Of a DNA stretch of 64,000 bases, positions 35,138 through 44,866 are shown piece after piece. Below the pieces are notes generated by a model. That model did not search any database. It was not told the DNA's origin and worked only from the letters and a program-made list of their open reading frames with translations. Each line of letters starts with the position of its first letter. Within the stretch, counting starts at the first letter, position 1. Source of the DNA: Chloroflexota bacterium (GTDB lineage: Bacteria > Chloroflexota > Ktedonobacteria > Ktedonobacterales > Ktedonobacteraceae); NCBI GenBank assembly GCA_902810755.1, contig CADDYT010000009.1, forward strand, positions 20,166 through 84,165, read 5' to 3'. Both the position numbers and the translations under genes were made by a program.

Positions 35138-36304
35138 TTAGTATGATCTGGGTAAGCCTAAGACGTGTTGGGCGACGTAGGCGAGGATGAGGTTGGTTGA
35201 GATGGGGGCGACCTGGTAGAGGCGCGTCTCCCGGAATTTGCGTTCGATGTCGTATTCTGCCGCGAAGCCGAAGCCGCCGTGTGTTTGCAGGGCGACGTTG
35301 GCGGCTTCCCAGGCGGCATCGGCGGCGAGATATTTGGCCATGTTGGCTTCCGCGCCACAGGGCTGGCGGTTGTCAAAGAGTTCCGCAGCCCGGTAGCGCA
35401 TGAGGTCTGCGGCCTGAAGCTTGATGTATGCTCCGGCAATGGGAAATTGCACGCCCTGATTCTGCCCGATGGGTCGGCCAAAGACGACGCGCTGGTTGGC
35501 ATAGCTGACGGCGCGCTCGACGAACCAGTAGCCGTCGCCGATGGATTCGGCGGCGATCAGGATGCGTTCGGCGTTGAGGCTGTCCAGTAGATAGCGGAAG
35601 CCCTGACCTTCTTCGCCAATCAGGTTTTCGGCGGGAACGAAGAGGTTGTCGAAAAAGATTTGCGTGGTGTGATGGTTCATCATCGTGCGTACCGGCTCGA
35701 TGGTGAGGCCGTTGCCGGCGGCCTGGCGCATGTCGACCAGCAGGAGTGAGAGACCCTCGGTGCGTTTCCTGACCTGCTCTATGGGCGTGGTGCGCGCCAG
35801 CAGCAGCATGAGATCGGAATATTGCGCGCGCGAGGTCCATATTTTCTGGCCGTTGACGAGATAGCCGCCCTCTGTGCGCGCGGCGGTGGTGCGAATGCTG
35901 GTGGTGTCAGAGCCTGCATCCGGCTCGGTGACGCCGAAAGCTTGCAGGCGCAGGGTGCCATCGGCAATGCGGGGCAGGTAGGCGCGTTTCTGCTCCTCGG
36001 AGCCGTGACGCAGCAGCGACCCCATAATGTACATCTGGGCGTGGCAGGCCGCCGCATTGCCGCCGGAGCGATTGACCTCTTCGAGGATAATGGAGGCTTC
36101 GGTGACGCCCAGACCGGAGCCACCATAGGCCTCGGGCAGCAGGACGGAGAGGTAGCCGGCATCGGTCATAGCCTGCACGAAGGCGTCGGGATAGGCATGT
36201 TGCTCATCCAGCGCGCGCCAGTATTCGTTGCCAAAGCGTTCGCACAGGCGGCGCACGCCATTACGTATTTCGGCAGCAAGTTCTTTTTCCATAGTATCCG
36301 CCAT
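35138..36304 (-). CDS. Acyl-CoA dehydrogenase
   Basis: A 388-residue FAD-dependent dehydrogenase that introduces an alpha-beta double bond into an acyl-CoA. Family signatures are present: FGVTEPDAGSDTTSIRT and GQKIWTSRAQ in the middle domain, and ERILIAAESIGDGYWFVERAVSYANQRVVFGRPIGQNQGVQF and QTHGGFGFAAEYDIERKFRETR in the C-terminal helical domain. The chain-length preference cannot be read. The first start has a weak ribosome-binding site; the Met at 36292 is an alternative. It forms a unit with the MaoC gene downstream. Confidence 0.93.
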   Translation of the reverse strand: MADTMEKELAAEIRNGVRRLCERFGNEYWRALDEQHAYPDAFVQAMTDAGYLSVLLPEAYGGSGLGVTEASIILEEVNRSGGNAAACHAQMYIMGSLLRHGSEEQKRAYLPRIADGTLRLQAFGVTEPDAGSDTTSIRTTAARTEGGYLVNGQKIWTSRAQYSDLMLLLARTTPIEQVRKRTEGLSLLLVDMRQAAGNGLTIEPVRTMMNHHTTQIFFDNLFVPAENLIGEEGQGFRYLLDSLNAERILIAAESIGDGYWFVERAVSYANQRVVFGRPIGQNQGVQFPIAGAYIKLQAADLMRYRAAELFDNRQPCGAEANMAKYLAADAAWEAANVALQTHGGFGFAAEYDIERKFRETRLYQVAPISTNLILAYVAQHVLGLPRSY

Positions 36305-36322
36305 TCCAGATGTAGTGTGAGA

Positions 36323-36841
36323 TTAGAGCAAGCGCAGCAGATCGGCGGGGCTGGAGCCAAATTGTTCGCGCAGGTAGGAGGAGCCAAAGGGCGTGAAATG
36401 GATGGTGGCCCAGCTTGAGCGCAGGCTCTGGATGTTGCGCAGGATACGGGCCTCCCCCCAGAGCGGGTAGCGCAGGTCGCGCAGGGCGTTGACGGCATCG
36501 CCGGTGCTGGTAATAAGAATACCGGCGCCAACCACGACGATTTCCAGTAGAACGTCATGCGGCAGCGAGATGGGTGCGATAGATGTGAAGAGGCCAATGT
36601 AGAGAACGAGGCCGGAGACCAGGGCAGGCAGGAAAACATTGAGCAAGATATAGAAGGTGGATGGCTCGCGCAGGTAGAGCGGGGTGAAGCCCAGCGGGCC
36701 AACCGCCCAGCCGATCAGGGGTTCGTTGCGCGACAGCGACAACAGCAGATGTGTACCCTCAAACAAAATGATCCACAACCCGAAAAGCCCGATCAGACCC
36801 GGGAGATTGCTCACGTGTACGCCAGAGACAATGCCGTGCAT
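36323..36841 (-). CDS. Hypothetical membrane protein
   Basis: A 172-residue protein with three to four hydrophobic segments (LPGLIGLFGLWIILFEGTHLLLSL, FYILLNVFLPALVSGLVLYIGLF, VLLEIVVVGAGILITSTG) and a soluble C-terminal tail rich in Arg and Ser. No known family recognised. The ATG follows AGGGGG. It ends 18 bases before the acyl-CoA dehydrogenase start, so it may be co-transcribed with it. Confidence 0.65.
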   Translation of the reverse strand: MHGIVSGVHVSNLPGLIGLFGLWIILFEGTHLLLSLSRNEPLIGWAVGPLGFTPLYLREPSTFYILLNVFLPALVSGLVLYIGLFTSIAPISLPHDVLLEIVVVGAGILITSTGDAVNALRDLRYPLWGEARILRNIQSLRSSWATIHFTPFGSSYLREQFGSSPADLLRLL

Positions 36842-36939
36842 GCGAACCCCCTATATGCTTTGCCGCGTTGGACGCTCAAAGGGACTGCAACAAACCTGTT
36901 TATTTTCTATTATACATGTTCGATGGTTTTTTCTGCAAT

Positions 36940-37605
36940 TCACGATTGCCTGCTCTCCTCGCTCCATCCTTCCTGCCCGATCAGGGGAACAAAGACGCAA
37001 CTGCCGAGGGAGTATGTTTCCGGCCCCCAGGGCGCGCGGTGGACAACCAGCAATTCCTGCCGCTCCTGCCCGCCGACGGGCGCCACCAGGATGCCCCAGG
37101 TCACCAGTTGCTCAAGCAGCAGCGGGGAGACAGAAGGGGCAGCCGCCGTCACCAGAATGCGATCATAGGGCGCGGCATCGGGCCAGCCGAGCGAGCCGTC
37201 GCCGACGTACAGCGAGACGTTATAGATGCCAGCCTGCAAGAGACGAACGACCGCCTGGTATGAAAGCTGCTGGTGCCGCTCGACGCTGTAGACGTGTTGC
37301 GCGAGGCAGGCCAGAATAGCGGTCTGATAGCCCGAGCCGGTGCCGATTTCCAGCACGCGCTCGTCCCCACGCAGCTTGAGCGCCTGCGTCATCGTCGCCA
37401 CCATCAATGGCTGAGAGATGGTCTGCCCCAGGATAAGCGGTAGCGCGCAATCGGCGTAGGCATGTTCGCGCAGCGAGCGATCAATGAAGCGTTCTCGCGG
37501 CAGCACACGCATCACCGCCAGTACCCGCTCATCATGAATGCCGTTCTGCTGCAACAACGCCACCATCCTCTGGCGCTGCTCCTCAAGCTCAAGATCATCA
37601 ATCAT
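36940..37605 (-). CDS. pcm: Protein-L-isoaspartate O-methyltransferase
   Basis: A 221-residue SAM-dependent repair enzyme that methylates isoaspartyl residues in damaged proteins. Visible signatures are VLPRERFID, the substrate region LGQTISQPLMVATMTQAL, the SAM motif VLEIGTGSGYQTAILA and the DRILVTAAAPSVSPLLLEQL post-motif. The length is typical. The start has AGGAG about 20 bases upstream, which is not ideal; the N-terminal residues match the family (ELEEQRQRMVALL), so it is kept. Confidence 0.92.
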   Translation of the reverse strand: MIDDLELEEQRQRMVALLQQNGIHDERVLAVMRVLPRERFIDRSLREHAYADCALPLILGQTISQPLMVATMTQALKLRGDERVLEIGTGSGYQTAILACLAQHVYSVERHQQLSYQAVVRLLQAGIYNVSLYVGDGSLGWPDAAPYDRILVTAAAPSVSPLLLEQLVTWGILVAPVGGQERQELLVVHRAPWGPETYSLGSCVFVPLIGQEGWSEESRQS

Positions 37606-37808
37606 AGCCGCCCGCTCGATGTCTCCTGCTCCTGCAAATGAGCCACCTGTAAGTAATACGATTTCAGTACGCCGAATATCTTTTGCGGTATATCTTCGCC
37701 TTCAGTGTATTGCGTGGAGATGGATTATGTCAAGGCAGATGTGCCAGGAGAATATCTGATGAAAACGCGAAAAGGGATGTGTGATGCATCCCTCCTGTGA
37801 TTTGCCGG

Positions 37809-37880
37809 TGGGCGCTACTGGGTTTGAACCAGTGGCCTCTTGCGTGTGAAGCAAGCGCTCTCCCGCTGAGCTAAGCGCCC
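37809..37880 (-). tRNA. tRNA-Val (CAC)
   Basis: The minus strand folds into a complete cloverleaf: acceptor GGGCGCT/AGCGCCC, D-arm GCTC/GAGC, anticodon stem CTTGC/GCAAG with loop TTCACAC (anticodon CAC, reads GTG), five-base variable region, and T-arm ACTGG/CCAGT with TTCAAAC. The discriminator is A. The 3' CCA is not encoded. Confidence 0.96.
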
Positions 37881-37951
37881 TTGACAGGAGCAACTATAGC
37901 ATTGTAGAGGCGAAATGTCAAGTGTTTTTTTTATCATTCCAGAGAAAATAG

Positions 37952-37996
37952 GGCGAGATACCAGGGCGGGGCTGGCCTCCGCCCTGGTATCTCGCC
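37952..37996 (-). terminator. Hairpin with 18-bp perfect stem downstream of lysS
   Basis: 37952-37969 pairs perfectly with 37979-37996 around a 9-base loop. On the minus strand it is followed by CTATTTTCTC, and it lies 38 bases after the lysS stop codon. A second partial copy of the right arm (GTATCTCGCCCTGG) follows at about 37998-38011. Confidence 0.75.
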
Positions 37997-38033
37997 GTAT
38001 CTCGCCCTGGTACGTGACCGGCTTGTGGCCTGA

Positions 38034-39512
38034 TTACTGCTCTTCCGCCGTTTTGCGCATGGTGGGGAAGAGGATGACGTCGCGGATGGACTCCTGGTCG
38101 GTCATAAGCATGGCGAGACGGTCGATGCCGATGCCGAGGCCACCGGTAGGGGGCATGCCGACTTCCATAGCCTCCAGGAAATCTTCGTCGAGAACCTGAG
38201 CCTCTTCGTCGCCCTGGGCGCGCTGGCGCATCTGGTCTTCGAAGCGGGCGCGCTGGTCGATAGGGTTGTTCAGTTCGGTGAAGGCATTGCCCAGTTCCAG
38301 GCCGCCGACGAAGGGCTGGAACCGCTCGGTCAGGCCGGGGAACTCAGGATGCTGCTTGGCCAGCGGGGAGATTTCCAGCGGGTAGTCGGTGAGGAAGAGG
38401 GCCTGGCGCAGGGCCGGAATGCCCTTGCGGAACATGGCGCTCTTCAGATCGTCGATCAGGCGCCCGCGACTGGCGGTGGCTTCAACCTCGTAGCCCTGAG
38501 CGCGCATTTCGGCGGCAAGGCTTTCGCGGTCGGGGAAGCGGTTGACATCGATGCCGGTGTACTCTGCTATGGCGTCGAGCAAAGGGATGCGCGGCCAGGG
38601 CGGAGTCAGGTCGATCTCGGTTCCCTGGTAGGTGATGACCTGAGTCCCCTTGACCTCCTGAGCAATGTAGGAGATCATCTCTTCCACCAGCTTCATGATG
38701 TCATTGTAGTCGGCATACGCCTGGTAGCACTCCATCATGGTGAACTCAGGGTTATGGCTGCGGTCAATGCCCTCGTTGCGGAAGTTGCGCCCGATTTCGT
38801 AGACGCGATCAATACCACCGATGATGAGCCGCTTGAGATAGAGTTCGACGGCGATACGCAGGTAGAGGTCGCGGTCCAGCGTATTGTGATGCGTGACAAA
38901 AGGGCGAGCAGTCGCGCCGCCATAGAGCGGCTGCAAGATGGGCGTCTCGACCTCCAGGAAGCCATGTTCGTCGAGATAGCGGCGCATGGCGCTGATGACG
39001 CGGCTGCGCGTGACAAAGATATTGCGTACCTCTTCACCGTTAGCGATCAGGTCAAGGTACCGCTTGCGCTGGCGCAGTTCCCTGTCTTCCAGGCCGTGAT
39101 ACTTCTCCGGCAGGGGGCGCAGGGACTTGGAGAGCAGGCGGTAGTTGAGGGCGTGCAGGGTGCGCTCACCCGTTCTCGTCCTGAAGAGGAAGCCGCTGAC
39201 CTGAATGAAGTCGCCGATATCCAGCAACTTGAGCATGCGATACGGCTCCTCACCGATATCGTTGATGCGAAAGTAGACCTGGATACGTCCGGTGCCATCC
39301 TCGATATGGGCAAAGGAACTTTTGCCCATATCACGCATGAGACGAATGCGCCCGGTGAGGGTAAAGGAGCCTTCGGGGCCTTCCCAGTCATTGAAGTGTT
39401 CCAGCACTTCTGCGATTGTGTGTGTGCGCTCTACGCGGTTGGGATAGGGGTTAATGCCCTTCTCCTGCAAGGTATGCAGGCGCTGCAGGCGCACCTCTCG
39501 TTCATCTGCCAT
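38034..39512 (-). CDS. lysS: Lysyl-tRNA synthetase (class II)
   Basis: It charges tRNA-Lys. The 492-residue protein has an OB-fold anticodon domain ([32 protein letters not shown]) and the class II catalytic domain with motif 2 ([24 protein letters not shown]) and motif 3 ([19 protein letters not shown]). The start is set at 39512 ([12 protein letters not shown]), where AGGAGAAGG lies upstream; the upstream 39578 start would add a basic peptide unlike the family. It follows greA in the same direction after a terminator. Confidence 0.96.
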   Translation of the reverse strand: MADEREVRLQRLHTLQEKGINPYPNRVERTHTIAEVLEHFNDWEGPEGSFTLTGRIRLMRDMGKSSFAHIEDGTGRIQVYFRINDIGEEPYRMLKLLDIGDFIQVSGFLFRTRTGERTLHALNYRLLSKSLRPLPEKYHGLEDRELRQRKRYLDLIANGEEVRNIFVTRSRVISAMRRYLDEHGFLEVETPILQPLYGGATARPFVTHHNTLDRDLYLRIAVELYLKRLIIGGIDRVYEIGRNFRNEGIDRSHNPEFTMMECYQAYADYNDIMKLVEEMISYIAQEVKGTQVITYQGTEIDLTPPWPRIPLLDAIAEYTGIDVNRFPDRESLAAEMRAQGYEVEATASRGRLIDDLKSAMFRKGIPALRQALFLTDYPLEISPLAKQHPEFPGLTERFQPFVGGLELGNAFTELNNPIDQRARFEDQMRQRAQGDEEAQVLDEDFLEAMEVGMPPTGGLGIGIDRLAMLMTDQESIRDVILFPTMRKTAEEQ

Positions 39513-39630
39513 ACTATTTTTCCTTCTCCTCCATATGCTTCGAAATTGATTTGCAAACCATTGTAGCATTGTTTTCAAAGTCTGAGTAGACGCTGGCGCT
39601 GATTCCAGGCGAATAGTCCTGGATCAGCAC

Positions 39631-39670
39631 AAAAACAAACCTGCGGCCCTACTTTGAGAGAGGCCGCAGG
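39631..39670 (-). terminator. Intrinsic terminator of greA
   Basis: CCTGCGGCC (39640-39648) pairs with GGCCGCAGG (39662-39670) around a 13-base loop. On the minus strand a TTTGTTTTTG tract follows the stem. Confidence 0.85.
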
Positions 39671-39702
39671 CTGGTGATGTGCTGCTATCGGTGCGGTGAG
39701 GT

Positions 39703-40167
39703 TTACTCGATGGATATGATAGTGTATTCCTTGACACCGCCGGGAGTAGCGACCATCACCAGGTCGCCGACCTTATGGCCCAGCAGTGCTTTGCCTACAG
39801 GTGATTCATTGGAAATGCGTCCCGAGCGCGGGTCGGCCTCGTAGGCCCCAACGATGGTGTAGTGGCATTCACGGTCATCGCTGGTGACGACATGCACGAC
39901 CGAGCCGAGGGAAACGGCATCGGTGTTGGATCGTGTAATCACCTTCGCTTTCGCCAGCAATTGTTCGAGTTCGTAAATACGGCCTTCAAGGTGCGCCTGC
40001 TGGTTCTTGGCGTCCTCGTAGGCGGCATTGTCGATTACATCACCCGATTCTTTGGCATCGTGAAGGTACTGGGCAACCTCGGCACGTCGAACCGTGCGCA
40101 GGAATTCCAGCTGGCGCAGAGCACTTTGTAGTCCGTCATTTGTGAGGAATACGTCCTGTGTCTCCAT
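39703..40167 (-). CDS. greA: Transcription elongation factor GreA
   Basis: A 154-residue factor that stimulates RNA cleavage by backtracked RNA polymerase. It has the N-terminal antiparallel coiled coil (LRTVRRAEVAQYLHDAKESGDVIDNAAYEDAKNQQAHLEGRIYELEQLL) with acidic tip residues (GDVIDNAAYEDAK), and the C-terminal FKBP-like domain (ISNESPVGKALLGHKVGDLVMV). The start at 40167 (METQDVFL) is preferred; the longer frame to 40215 has no matching sequence. It follows birA by 82 bases. Confidence 0.95.
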   Translation of the reverse strand: METQDVFLTNDGLQSALRQLEFLRTVRRAEVAQYLHDAKESGDVIDNAAYEDAKNQQAHLEGRIYELEQLLAKAKVITRSNTDAVSLGSVVHVVTSDDRECHYTIVGAYEADPRSGRISNESPVGKALLGHKVGDLVMVATPGGVKEYTIISIE

Positions 40168-40249
40168 CTTTTTTTCCCTTCGTTCTATCTGGTTGGAAGG
40201 GGAGATTCCCCCCACCAGTGTCTCACTTTCCCGCCATTACTGGCCAGGG

Positions 40250-41137
40250 CTACCCGGCTGATACCATCCTGATATCACCCCAGGTAATCTGCACTAACTC
40301 ACCGGAATGACGCCGGAGTAACAGCTCTCCATCATCATTCACATCCTCAGCCACACCGCTGAGTACAGTTGACCCTTGCTGCACCTGCACGGTGCGGCCA
40401 AGAGTGATTAAGTGACTCCGCCATCGCTCTCGCATCTTGCGAGCGGCGGACTCATATGCCGGAGGAGAGGGGTCCATCGCCTCCTGTTGCAGAGCAAAAT
40501 ATCCCTTTTCAAGGGCGTGCAACAGGTGAGCAATAAACGCCTCGCGGCTCACTGCATGCCCACATTCCATTTCCAATGTCGTCGCTGTCGCGCTCAGCGA
40601 GGACACCGCGCGCTGTACCGGCTCTACCGCCGTCTCCACTTCTGCTATACTCGAAGGATAGGTTGCGGAAATGGATGGAAGCTGCCCATTCACATTCACG
40701 CCAATACCGAGAACTGCCACCAGTCGACCATGTTGATCGTGGCCGGTCTCAATCAGGATGCCACATACTTTGCGATCTCTGATGAGAACATCATTGGGCC
40801 ACTTGATGCCAGCCTGCAAGCCGCAGGTGCGTTCAATGGCGCCGACGACGGCAAGAGAAGCAAGCATCACGAGCAGATGAGGCGGAAAAAGAGGCCGGAG
40901 TAATGTAGAAGAGAGTACATTACACCCCGGAATATCCACCCAGCGCCGACCTTGCCTGCCCTTACCAGCGGTCTGGTTATCGGTAAGAACCACCACTCCT
41001 TCTTCTGGACGTTCGTGAGCCAGTTGCATCGCCAGAGTATTCGTCGAACCTACAACCGGTATGTAAAGTAAACGATCACCGACCCCAAAGATGCGTGTGT
41101 CCAGTTGATTCTGTAAGGCCTCAATATTCAGTTTCAA
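40250..41137 (-). CDS. birA: Biotin--[acetyl-CoA-carboxylase] ligase
   Basis: It activates biotin to biotinyl-AMP and attaches it to a carrier protein. The catalytic domain shows VGSTNTLAMQLA, the GRGRRG-like loop GKGRQGRRW, SSTLLRP and the GIKWPNDVLIRDRKVCGILIE segment. A C-terminal SH3-like domain (TVQVQQGSTVLSGVAEDVNDDGELLLR) completes it. No N-terminal DNA-binding helix-turn-helix is present, so this is the mono-functional type. The start is TTG; GGAG lies very close upstream, and no better start was found. Confidence 0.92.
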   Translation of the reverse strand: MKLNIEALQNQLDTRIFGVGDRLLYIPVVGSTNTLAMQLAHERPEEGVVVLTDNQTAGKGRQGRRWVDIPGCNVLSSTLLRPLFPPHLLVMLASLAVVGAIERTCGLQAGIKWPNDVLIRDRKVCGILIETGHDQHGRLVAVLGIGVNVNGQLPSISATYPSSIAEVETAVEPVQRAVSSLSATATTLEMECGHAVSREAFIAHLLHALEKGYFALQQEAMDPSPPAYESAARKMRERWRSHLITLGRTVQVQQGSTVLSGVAEDVNDDGELLLRRHSGELVQITWGDIRMVSAG

Positions 41138-41325
41138 CCTGCTCCGCTTCCAAACTTTCGACGTACTCTTTAATTACCTGATCTATTCTTATTCCAGTCC
41201 TTTTGAGGAGGACGAGAAGCCTGTGAGATGAAGAAGCCCTGACGGGTTGCACTGACTGCAACGTCGGTCGGGCCGGGCGCGAAGTGGGCAACAAACAAAA
41301 CTGCCAGCCAGGTTAAGTAAGTAGG

Positions 41326-41483
41326 AAAAATCCCAGAGTGAGGGCAAGGTCTATTTTACCCGTCACTCTGGGAAAAGCTGCACAGGCAGGAGTAAGGCAC
41401 CCCTACCAGTGAGCATCAATCAGCTTACCGCTGATCACCTCTCATCTGGAAGGTGTGAGGACGTACCGCGCTGCCTGTGCAGC
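41326..41483 (-). promoter_or_regulatory. Attenuator-like pair of hairpins with intrinsic terminator
   Basis: Read on the minus strand, 41471-41483 forms a 13-bp perfect stem with 41377-41389. The 5' strand of this stem lies inside the Cys codons of the small ORF 41425-41499. A second stem of 11 perfect base pairs (41331-41341 with 41363-41373) follows, ending in five U. An inner small hairpin (ATCAGC/GCTGAT) overlaps the small ORF stop codon. Translation of the ORF would open the first stem. birA starts 190 bases downstream. Confidence 0.65.
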
Positions 41484-41499
41484 ATTTACAATCTGTCAT
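41425..41499 (-). CDS. Cys-rich 24-residue small protein or leader peptide
   Basis: Too short for routine ORF calling, but it has an excellent ribosome-binding site: AAAGGAGGT 9 bases before ATG. The peptide starts MTDCKCCTGSAV and ends TFQMRGDQR; three Cys lie within residues 4-7, encoded TGT-AAA-TGC-TGC. Its Cys codons form one arm of the 13-bp hairpin at 41377-41483, and an intrinsic terminator follows. It may be a cysteine-sensing leader, or an independent small metal-binding peptide whose transcript ends at that terminator. No obvious cysteine gene lies downstream. Confidence 0.55.
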   Translation of the reverse strand: MTDCKCCTGSAVRPHTFQMRGDQR

Positions 41500-41759
41500 T
41501 GCACACCACCTCCTTTCATTGGGCTTATTGTAACGTGGATTTTTCATTCTGTCAAGCTTTGCCATAAAATTCATGAATAGCAAGCGGGCTTATATATATC
41601 TTACACGGGCCTGGGAAGCCAGCGCAGGTGTATCTCAGCTTTGTGAAAATTTTGTGAAAGCTCATTCATAATAGCCTGTTCAGTAGCGTAAACAATCTCT
41701 TCCATCCTGGAAAAACATTTCCGATCTGCGTTATACTATAAAATATATAGTAATGTATC

Positions 41760-41785
41760 GAGCGTTCACGGGGAACGCTCGTTTT
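41760..41785 (+). terminator. Hairpin with U-run upstream of the small gene at 41816
   Basis: GAGCGTT (41760-41766) pairs with AACGCTC (41774-41780), followed by GTTTTG. Because TATACT and TATAAA boxes (around 41730) lie just upstream, this may be a premature terminator for the following gene. Confidence 0.55.
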
Positions 41786-41815
41786 GTAACCGCTGTGGTA
41801 AGGAGGACAGTACAG

Positions 41816-42010
41816 ATGCAGGAATATTATATGGACTTGCTTGTCGACGCCCTCCTGGATGAGGGTTTCACGGTAAAAGAGGCCAGCCAATTGATCGCAC
41901 TGCGCGAACGCTTTGAGGAAGAAGAGCAAAGAGCGCGCAAACTCCGGGAGACGAATTATCACCGTTTCATTCGCTGGCTTGTCGAGCAGGGACGCTTGAG
42001 TGACTGGTAG
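41816..42010 (+). CDS. Small hypothetical protein
   Basis: A 64-residue acidic helical protein from the ATG at 41816 with AAGGAGGA upstream. Sequence features: YMDLLVDALLDEGFTVKEASQLIALRERFEEEEQRARKLRE, then a Trp-containing C terminus (FIRWLVEQGRLSDW). It is similar in style to small DNA- or protein-binding regulators but matches no family I know. It could also be a nucleoid- or ribosome-associated protein. A longer upstream start (41753) would run through the hairpin and is unlikely. Confidence 0.6.
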   Translation: MQEYYMDLLVDALLDEGFTVKEASQLIALRERFEEEEQRARKLRETNYHRFIRWLVEQGRLSDW

Positions 42011-42265
42011 CAGGTTGTAGAGGGTAGTGAAGAGCGTCCAGGTGGAGATCAGGACAGAGAGAGGGGACAAACCGCCCGTCAGGCAGGGTAGTTTGCCCTC
42101 TCTGTTCGTTTCTCCAGACAACTCTCTGATTACCGTGAAAAGTTGCAGATGCATTGTGTTCTAAAAGTACCCCGGAATGTTGTACAATAAACGTGCGAGA
42201 AGCGTTTTTTTTGTTCCCTTTTTTCCCGGCATTGTATGAGCTGGAAACTCACAGGAGGCCTCCCA

Positions 42266-44764
42266 ATGAAAGCAGTTGTAATGGCAGGCGGGGAGGGATC
42301 GAGGCTGAGACCTCTGACGATCAGACGACCGAAGCCGATGGTTCCCATTGCAGGCAAACCCGTCATGGAACATATCTTGAACCTGTTGAAACGCAACGGT
42401 ATCACCGAGATTATCGTGACCGTACAGTACCTGGCAAGCAATATTGAGGATTATTTTGGCAATGGTTCTCAATTTGGCATGCATATCACCTACTCGCGCG
42501 AAGATGTGCCGCTGGGAACGGCGGGCAGCGTGAAAAATGCCGAGGAGCAGCTAACGGAGCCATTTCTGGTCATCAGTGGCGACGCGCTGACCGACTATAA
42601 TTTGCGAGACATCATCCGCTTTCATGAGGAGAAGCACGCGCTGGCCACGCTGACGCTGGCGCACGTGCATAACCCGCTGGAATACGGGGTGATTATCACC
42701 AACCAGGAAGGCCACATCACGCAGTTTCTGGAGAAGCCAAGCTGGGGCGAGGTCTTCAGCGATACCATCAATACGGGTATCTACGTGCTTGACCCGAAAA
42801 TTTTCTCGTACTTCGAGAAGGATAAGCCGTTTGACTTCAGCCAGGAACTCTTCCCCATGATGCTCAGGAAAGGCGACCCGATTTATGGCTATATTGCCAG
42901 CGGCTACTGGTGCGATGTGGGCAATCTGGCCGAATATATGCGAGCCAACGCGGATGCGTTGACGGGCAAGGTCGAAATCGAGATTCCGGCAAAGAATATC
43001 GGCGGCAATATCTGGGTTGAAGAGGGCGTGCAGGTCGACGAGGAGGCGCAACTCTACGGCCCTATCTATCTCAGCCACGACAGCAAGGTCAAAGCGGGGG
43101 CCATCATTCACGGACCAAGCGCGATTGGACACTATACGATCATCGACGAGCGCGCGCAGGTTGACCGCAGTATTGTATGGAACAACTCCTACATCGGCGA
43201 GCGAGCCGAACTGCGTGGGGCCATCGTAGGTTCTTCGACCAGCATCAAGAGCAAGGCGGTGATGTTTGAAGGCTCGGTCATCGGCGATAACTCGATCATT
43301 CAGGAAGGGGCCATTATCCAGCCCAACGTCAAAATCTGGCCGGATAAGGAGATTGAGGCGGGCGCGGTAGTCAATACCAGCATCATCTGGGGTTCGCAGG
43401 GGCGGCGCGGCCTCTTCGGGCGTTTTGGTGTGACGGGCCTGGTCAATGTCGATATTACGCCGGAGTTTGCCACACGGCTCAGCGCGGCCTATGGCGCAAT
43501 CCTGCCTAAAGGTTCGACCGTGTGCATGAACCGCGACGCGCACCGCAGTTCGCGGATGATTAAGCGCGCCATGGTGGCCGGGCTACCCTCTGCCGGCATC
43601 AACGTCGATGACATCAACCAGGTGCCTGTTCCGGTGGCGCGCTACTTCATTCGCAACACAGATGCCATCGGCGGCGTGCATGTGCGCACCTCGCCTTTCG
43701 ACCAGCGTATCATCGACATCAAGTTCTTTGATCAGAATGGGCTGGATATCAACAAGACGACGGAGCGCAAAATCGAGAACCTGTTCTTTCGCGAGGATTA
43801 CCGCCGCGTCTACATCGACGATATCGGCGCGATTGAGGTGTTGCCCAACGATGAGGTTCTCAACCGCTATCTGGAAGGCTTCTACAGAGTCATCGATGTC
43901 AACCTGATCCGGCAGCGTAAGTTCCAGCTGGTGATTGATTACGCCCACAGCAGCGCCGATCAGTTGCTGCCCGGCATCTTCAACCGGCTGGGTTGCGAAG
44001 TCATTGTGCTGAACACCAGCGCCAGCCAGTCGAGCAATACGCTGACGCTGGACGAGATCGACAAAGAGCTGAACCGGCTGGCAACCATTACGGTGACATC
44101 GAATAACAATATGGGTATCCGCATCGATCCCAGCGGGGAGCGCATCTCGGTGGTGGATGATCGCGGGCGCATTCTGGACGGGACGCAGTTGATGGCGGTG
44201 ATGACCAGCCTGTTTTTGCGCAAATATCGAGGCGGCACCGTCGCCGTGCCGGTAACGGCCCCCAACGCGCTGCAACACATTGCGCAGCGGTACGAGGGCC
44301 ACATCCTGCATACAAAGGTACTCCCTCACGCACTGATGACGGCGGCCAGCCGCGAGGGCGTGGTGCTGGCTGCTAACGATCTGGGGGGCTTCGTCTTCCC
44401 CGCCATGCAGCCGGCCTTCGACGGCATGCTTGCCATCGCCAGCCTGCTGGAACTGCTGGCGACCTTCAACATGCGTCTCTCAGAGGTGGTAGATGACCTG
44501 CCGCAGTATTATCTGAGCCGCACGACGGTCAACTGTCCCTGGGAAAATAAAGGGAAGGTTATGCGCATCCTCAGCGAGCAATACCGCGAGCGCCGCGCCC
44601 GGCCAATCGACGGCATCAAGATCGATCTGGGCAAGGAGTGGGTGCTGGTGCTGCCCGATGCCGACCGCCCGCTCTTCCACATCGTGGCCGAATCGGTCTC
44701 GCACGATCAGGCGCAGGCCCTTGCCGAAAAGTATGCCCGCGTGGTGAGTGGATTGCAACAATAA
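42266..44764 (+). CDS. GDP-mannose pyrophosphorylase fused to a degenerate phosphomannomutase domain
   Basis: An 832-residue fusion. The nucleotidyltransferase part has the signature [12 protein letters not shown] and the sugar-binding loops [18 protein letters not shown], followed by hexapeptide repeats of a left-handed beta-helix (about residues 240-385). The third part is a phosphohexomutase domain, but its four catalytic loops are altered. Where TASHNP is expected there is RTSPFDQ (near 474). The DGDxDR metal loop is NNNMGIRID (near 613). The sugar loop has NDLGG (near 706). The phosphate loop has LPDADRP (near 796). The mutase half is probably inactive or regulatory. The start at 42266 follows ACAGGAGG. 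Confidence 0.88.
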   Translation: MKAVVMAGGEGSRLRPLTIRRPKPMVPIAGKPVMEHILNLLKRNGITEIIVTVQYLASNIEDYFGNGSQFGMHITYSREDVPLGTAGSVKNAEEQLTEPFLVISGDALTDYNLRDIIRFHEEKHALATLTLAHVHNPLEYGVIITNQEGHITQFLEKPSWGEVFSDTINTGIYVLDPKIFSYFEKDKPFDFSQELFPMMLRKGDPIYGYIASGYWCDVGNLAEYMRANADALTGKVEIEIPAKNIGGNIWVEEGVQVDEEAQLYGPIYLSHDSKVKAGAIIHGPSAIGHYTIIDERAQVDRSIVWNNSYIGERAELRGAIVGSSTSIKSKAVMFEGSVIGDNSIIQEGAIIQPNVKIWPDKEIEAGAVVNTSIIWGSQGRRGLFGRFGVTGLVNVDITPEFATRLSAAYGAILPKGSTVCMNRDAHRSSRMIKRAMVAGLPSAGINVDDINQVPVPVARYFIRNTDAIGGVHVRTSPFDQRIIDIKFFDQNGLDINKTTERKIENLFFREDYRRVYIDDIGAIEVLPNDEVLNRYLEGFYRVIDVNLIRQRKFQLVIDYAHSSADQLLPGIFNRLGCEVIVLNTSASQSSNTLTLDEIDKELNRLATITVTSNNNMGIRIDPSGERISVVDDRGRILDGTQLMAVMTSLFLRKYRGGTVAVPVTAPNALQHIAQRYEGHILHTKVLPHALMTAASREGVVLAANDLGGFVFPAMQPAFDGMLAIASLLELLATFNMRLSEVVDDLPQYYLSRTTVNCPWENKGKVMRILSEQYRERRARPIDGIKIDLGKEWVLVLPDADRPLFHIVAESVSHDQAQALAEKYARVVSGLQQ

Positions 44765-44866
44765 TCACCGGCGCAATCCCTGCTAATGGCACTTCCTAAA
44801 CGAAATCGGTAAGTTGCTGTAGGGACAGGCGGTGGGTGACCTGTTCTCGATGAAGGAGAGGCTCTT

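Noticed and set aside
41455..41475. T-box riboswitch (ACGTACCGCG resembles the T-box motif on the plus strand)
   Set aside because: The conserved GGTGG part before ACCGCG is missing, no specifier stem or terminator follows on that strand, and no synthetase or amino-acid gene is downstream in that direction.
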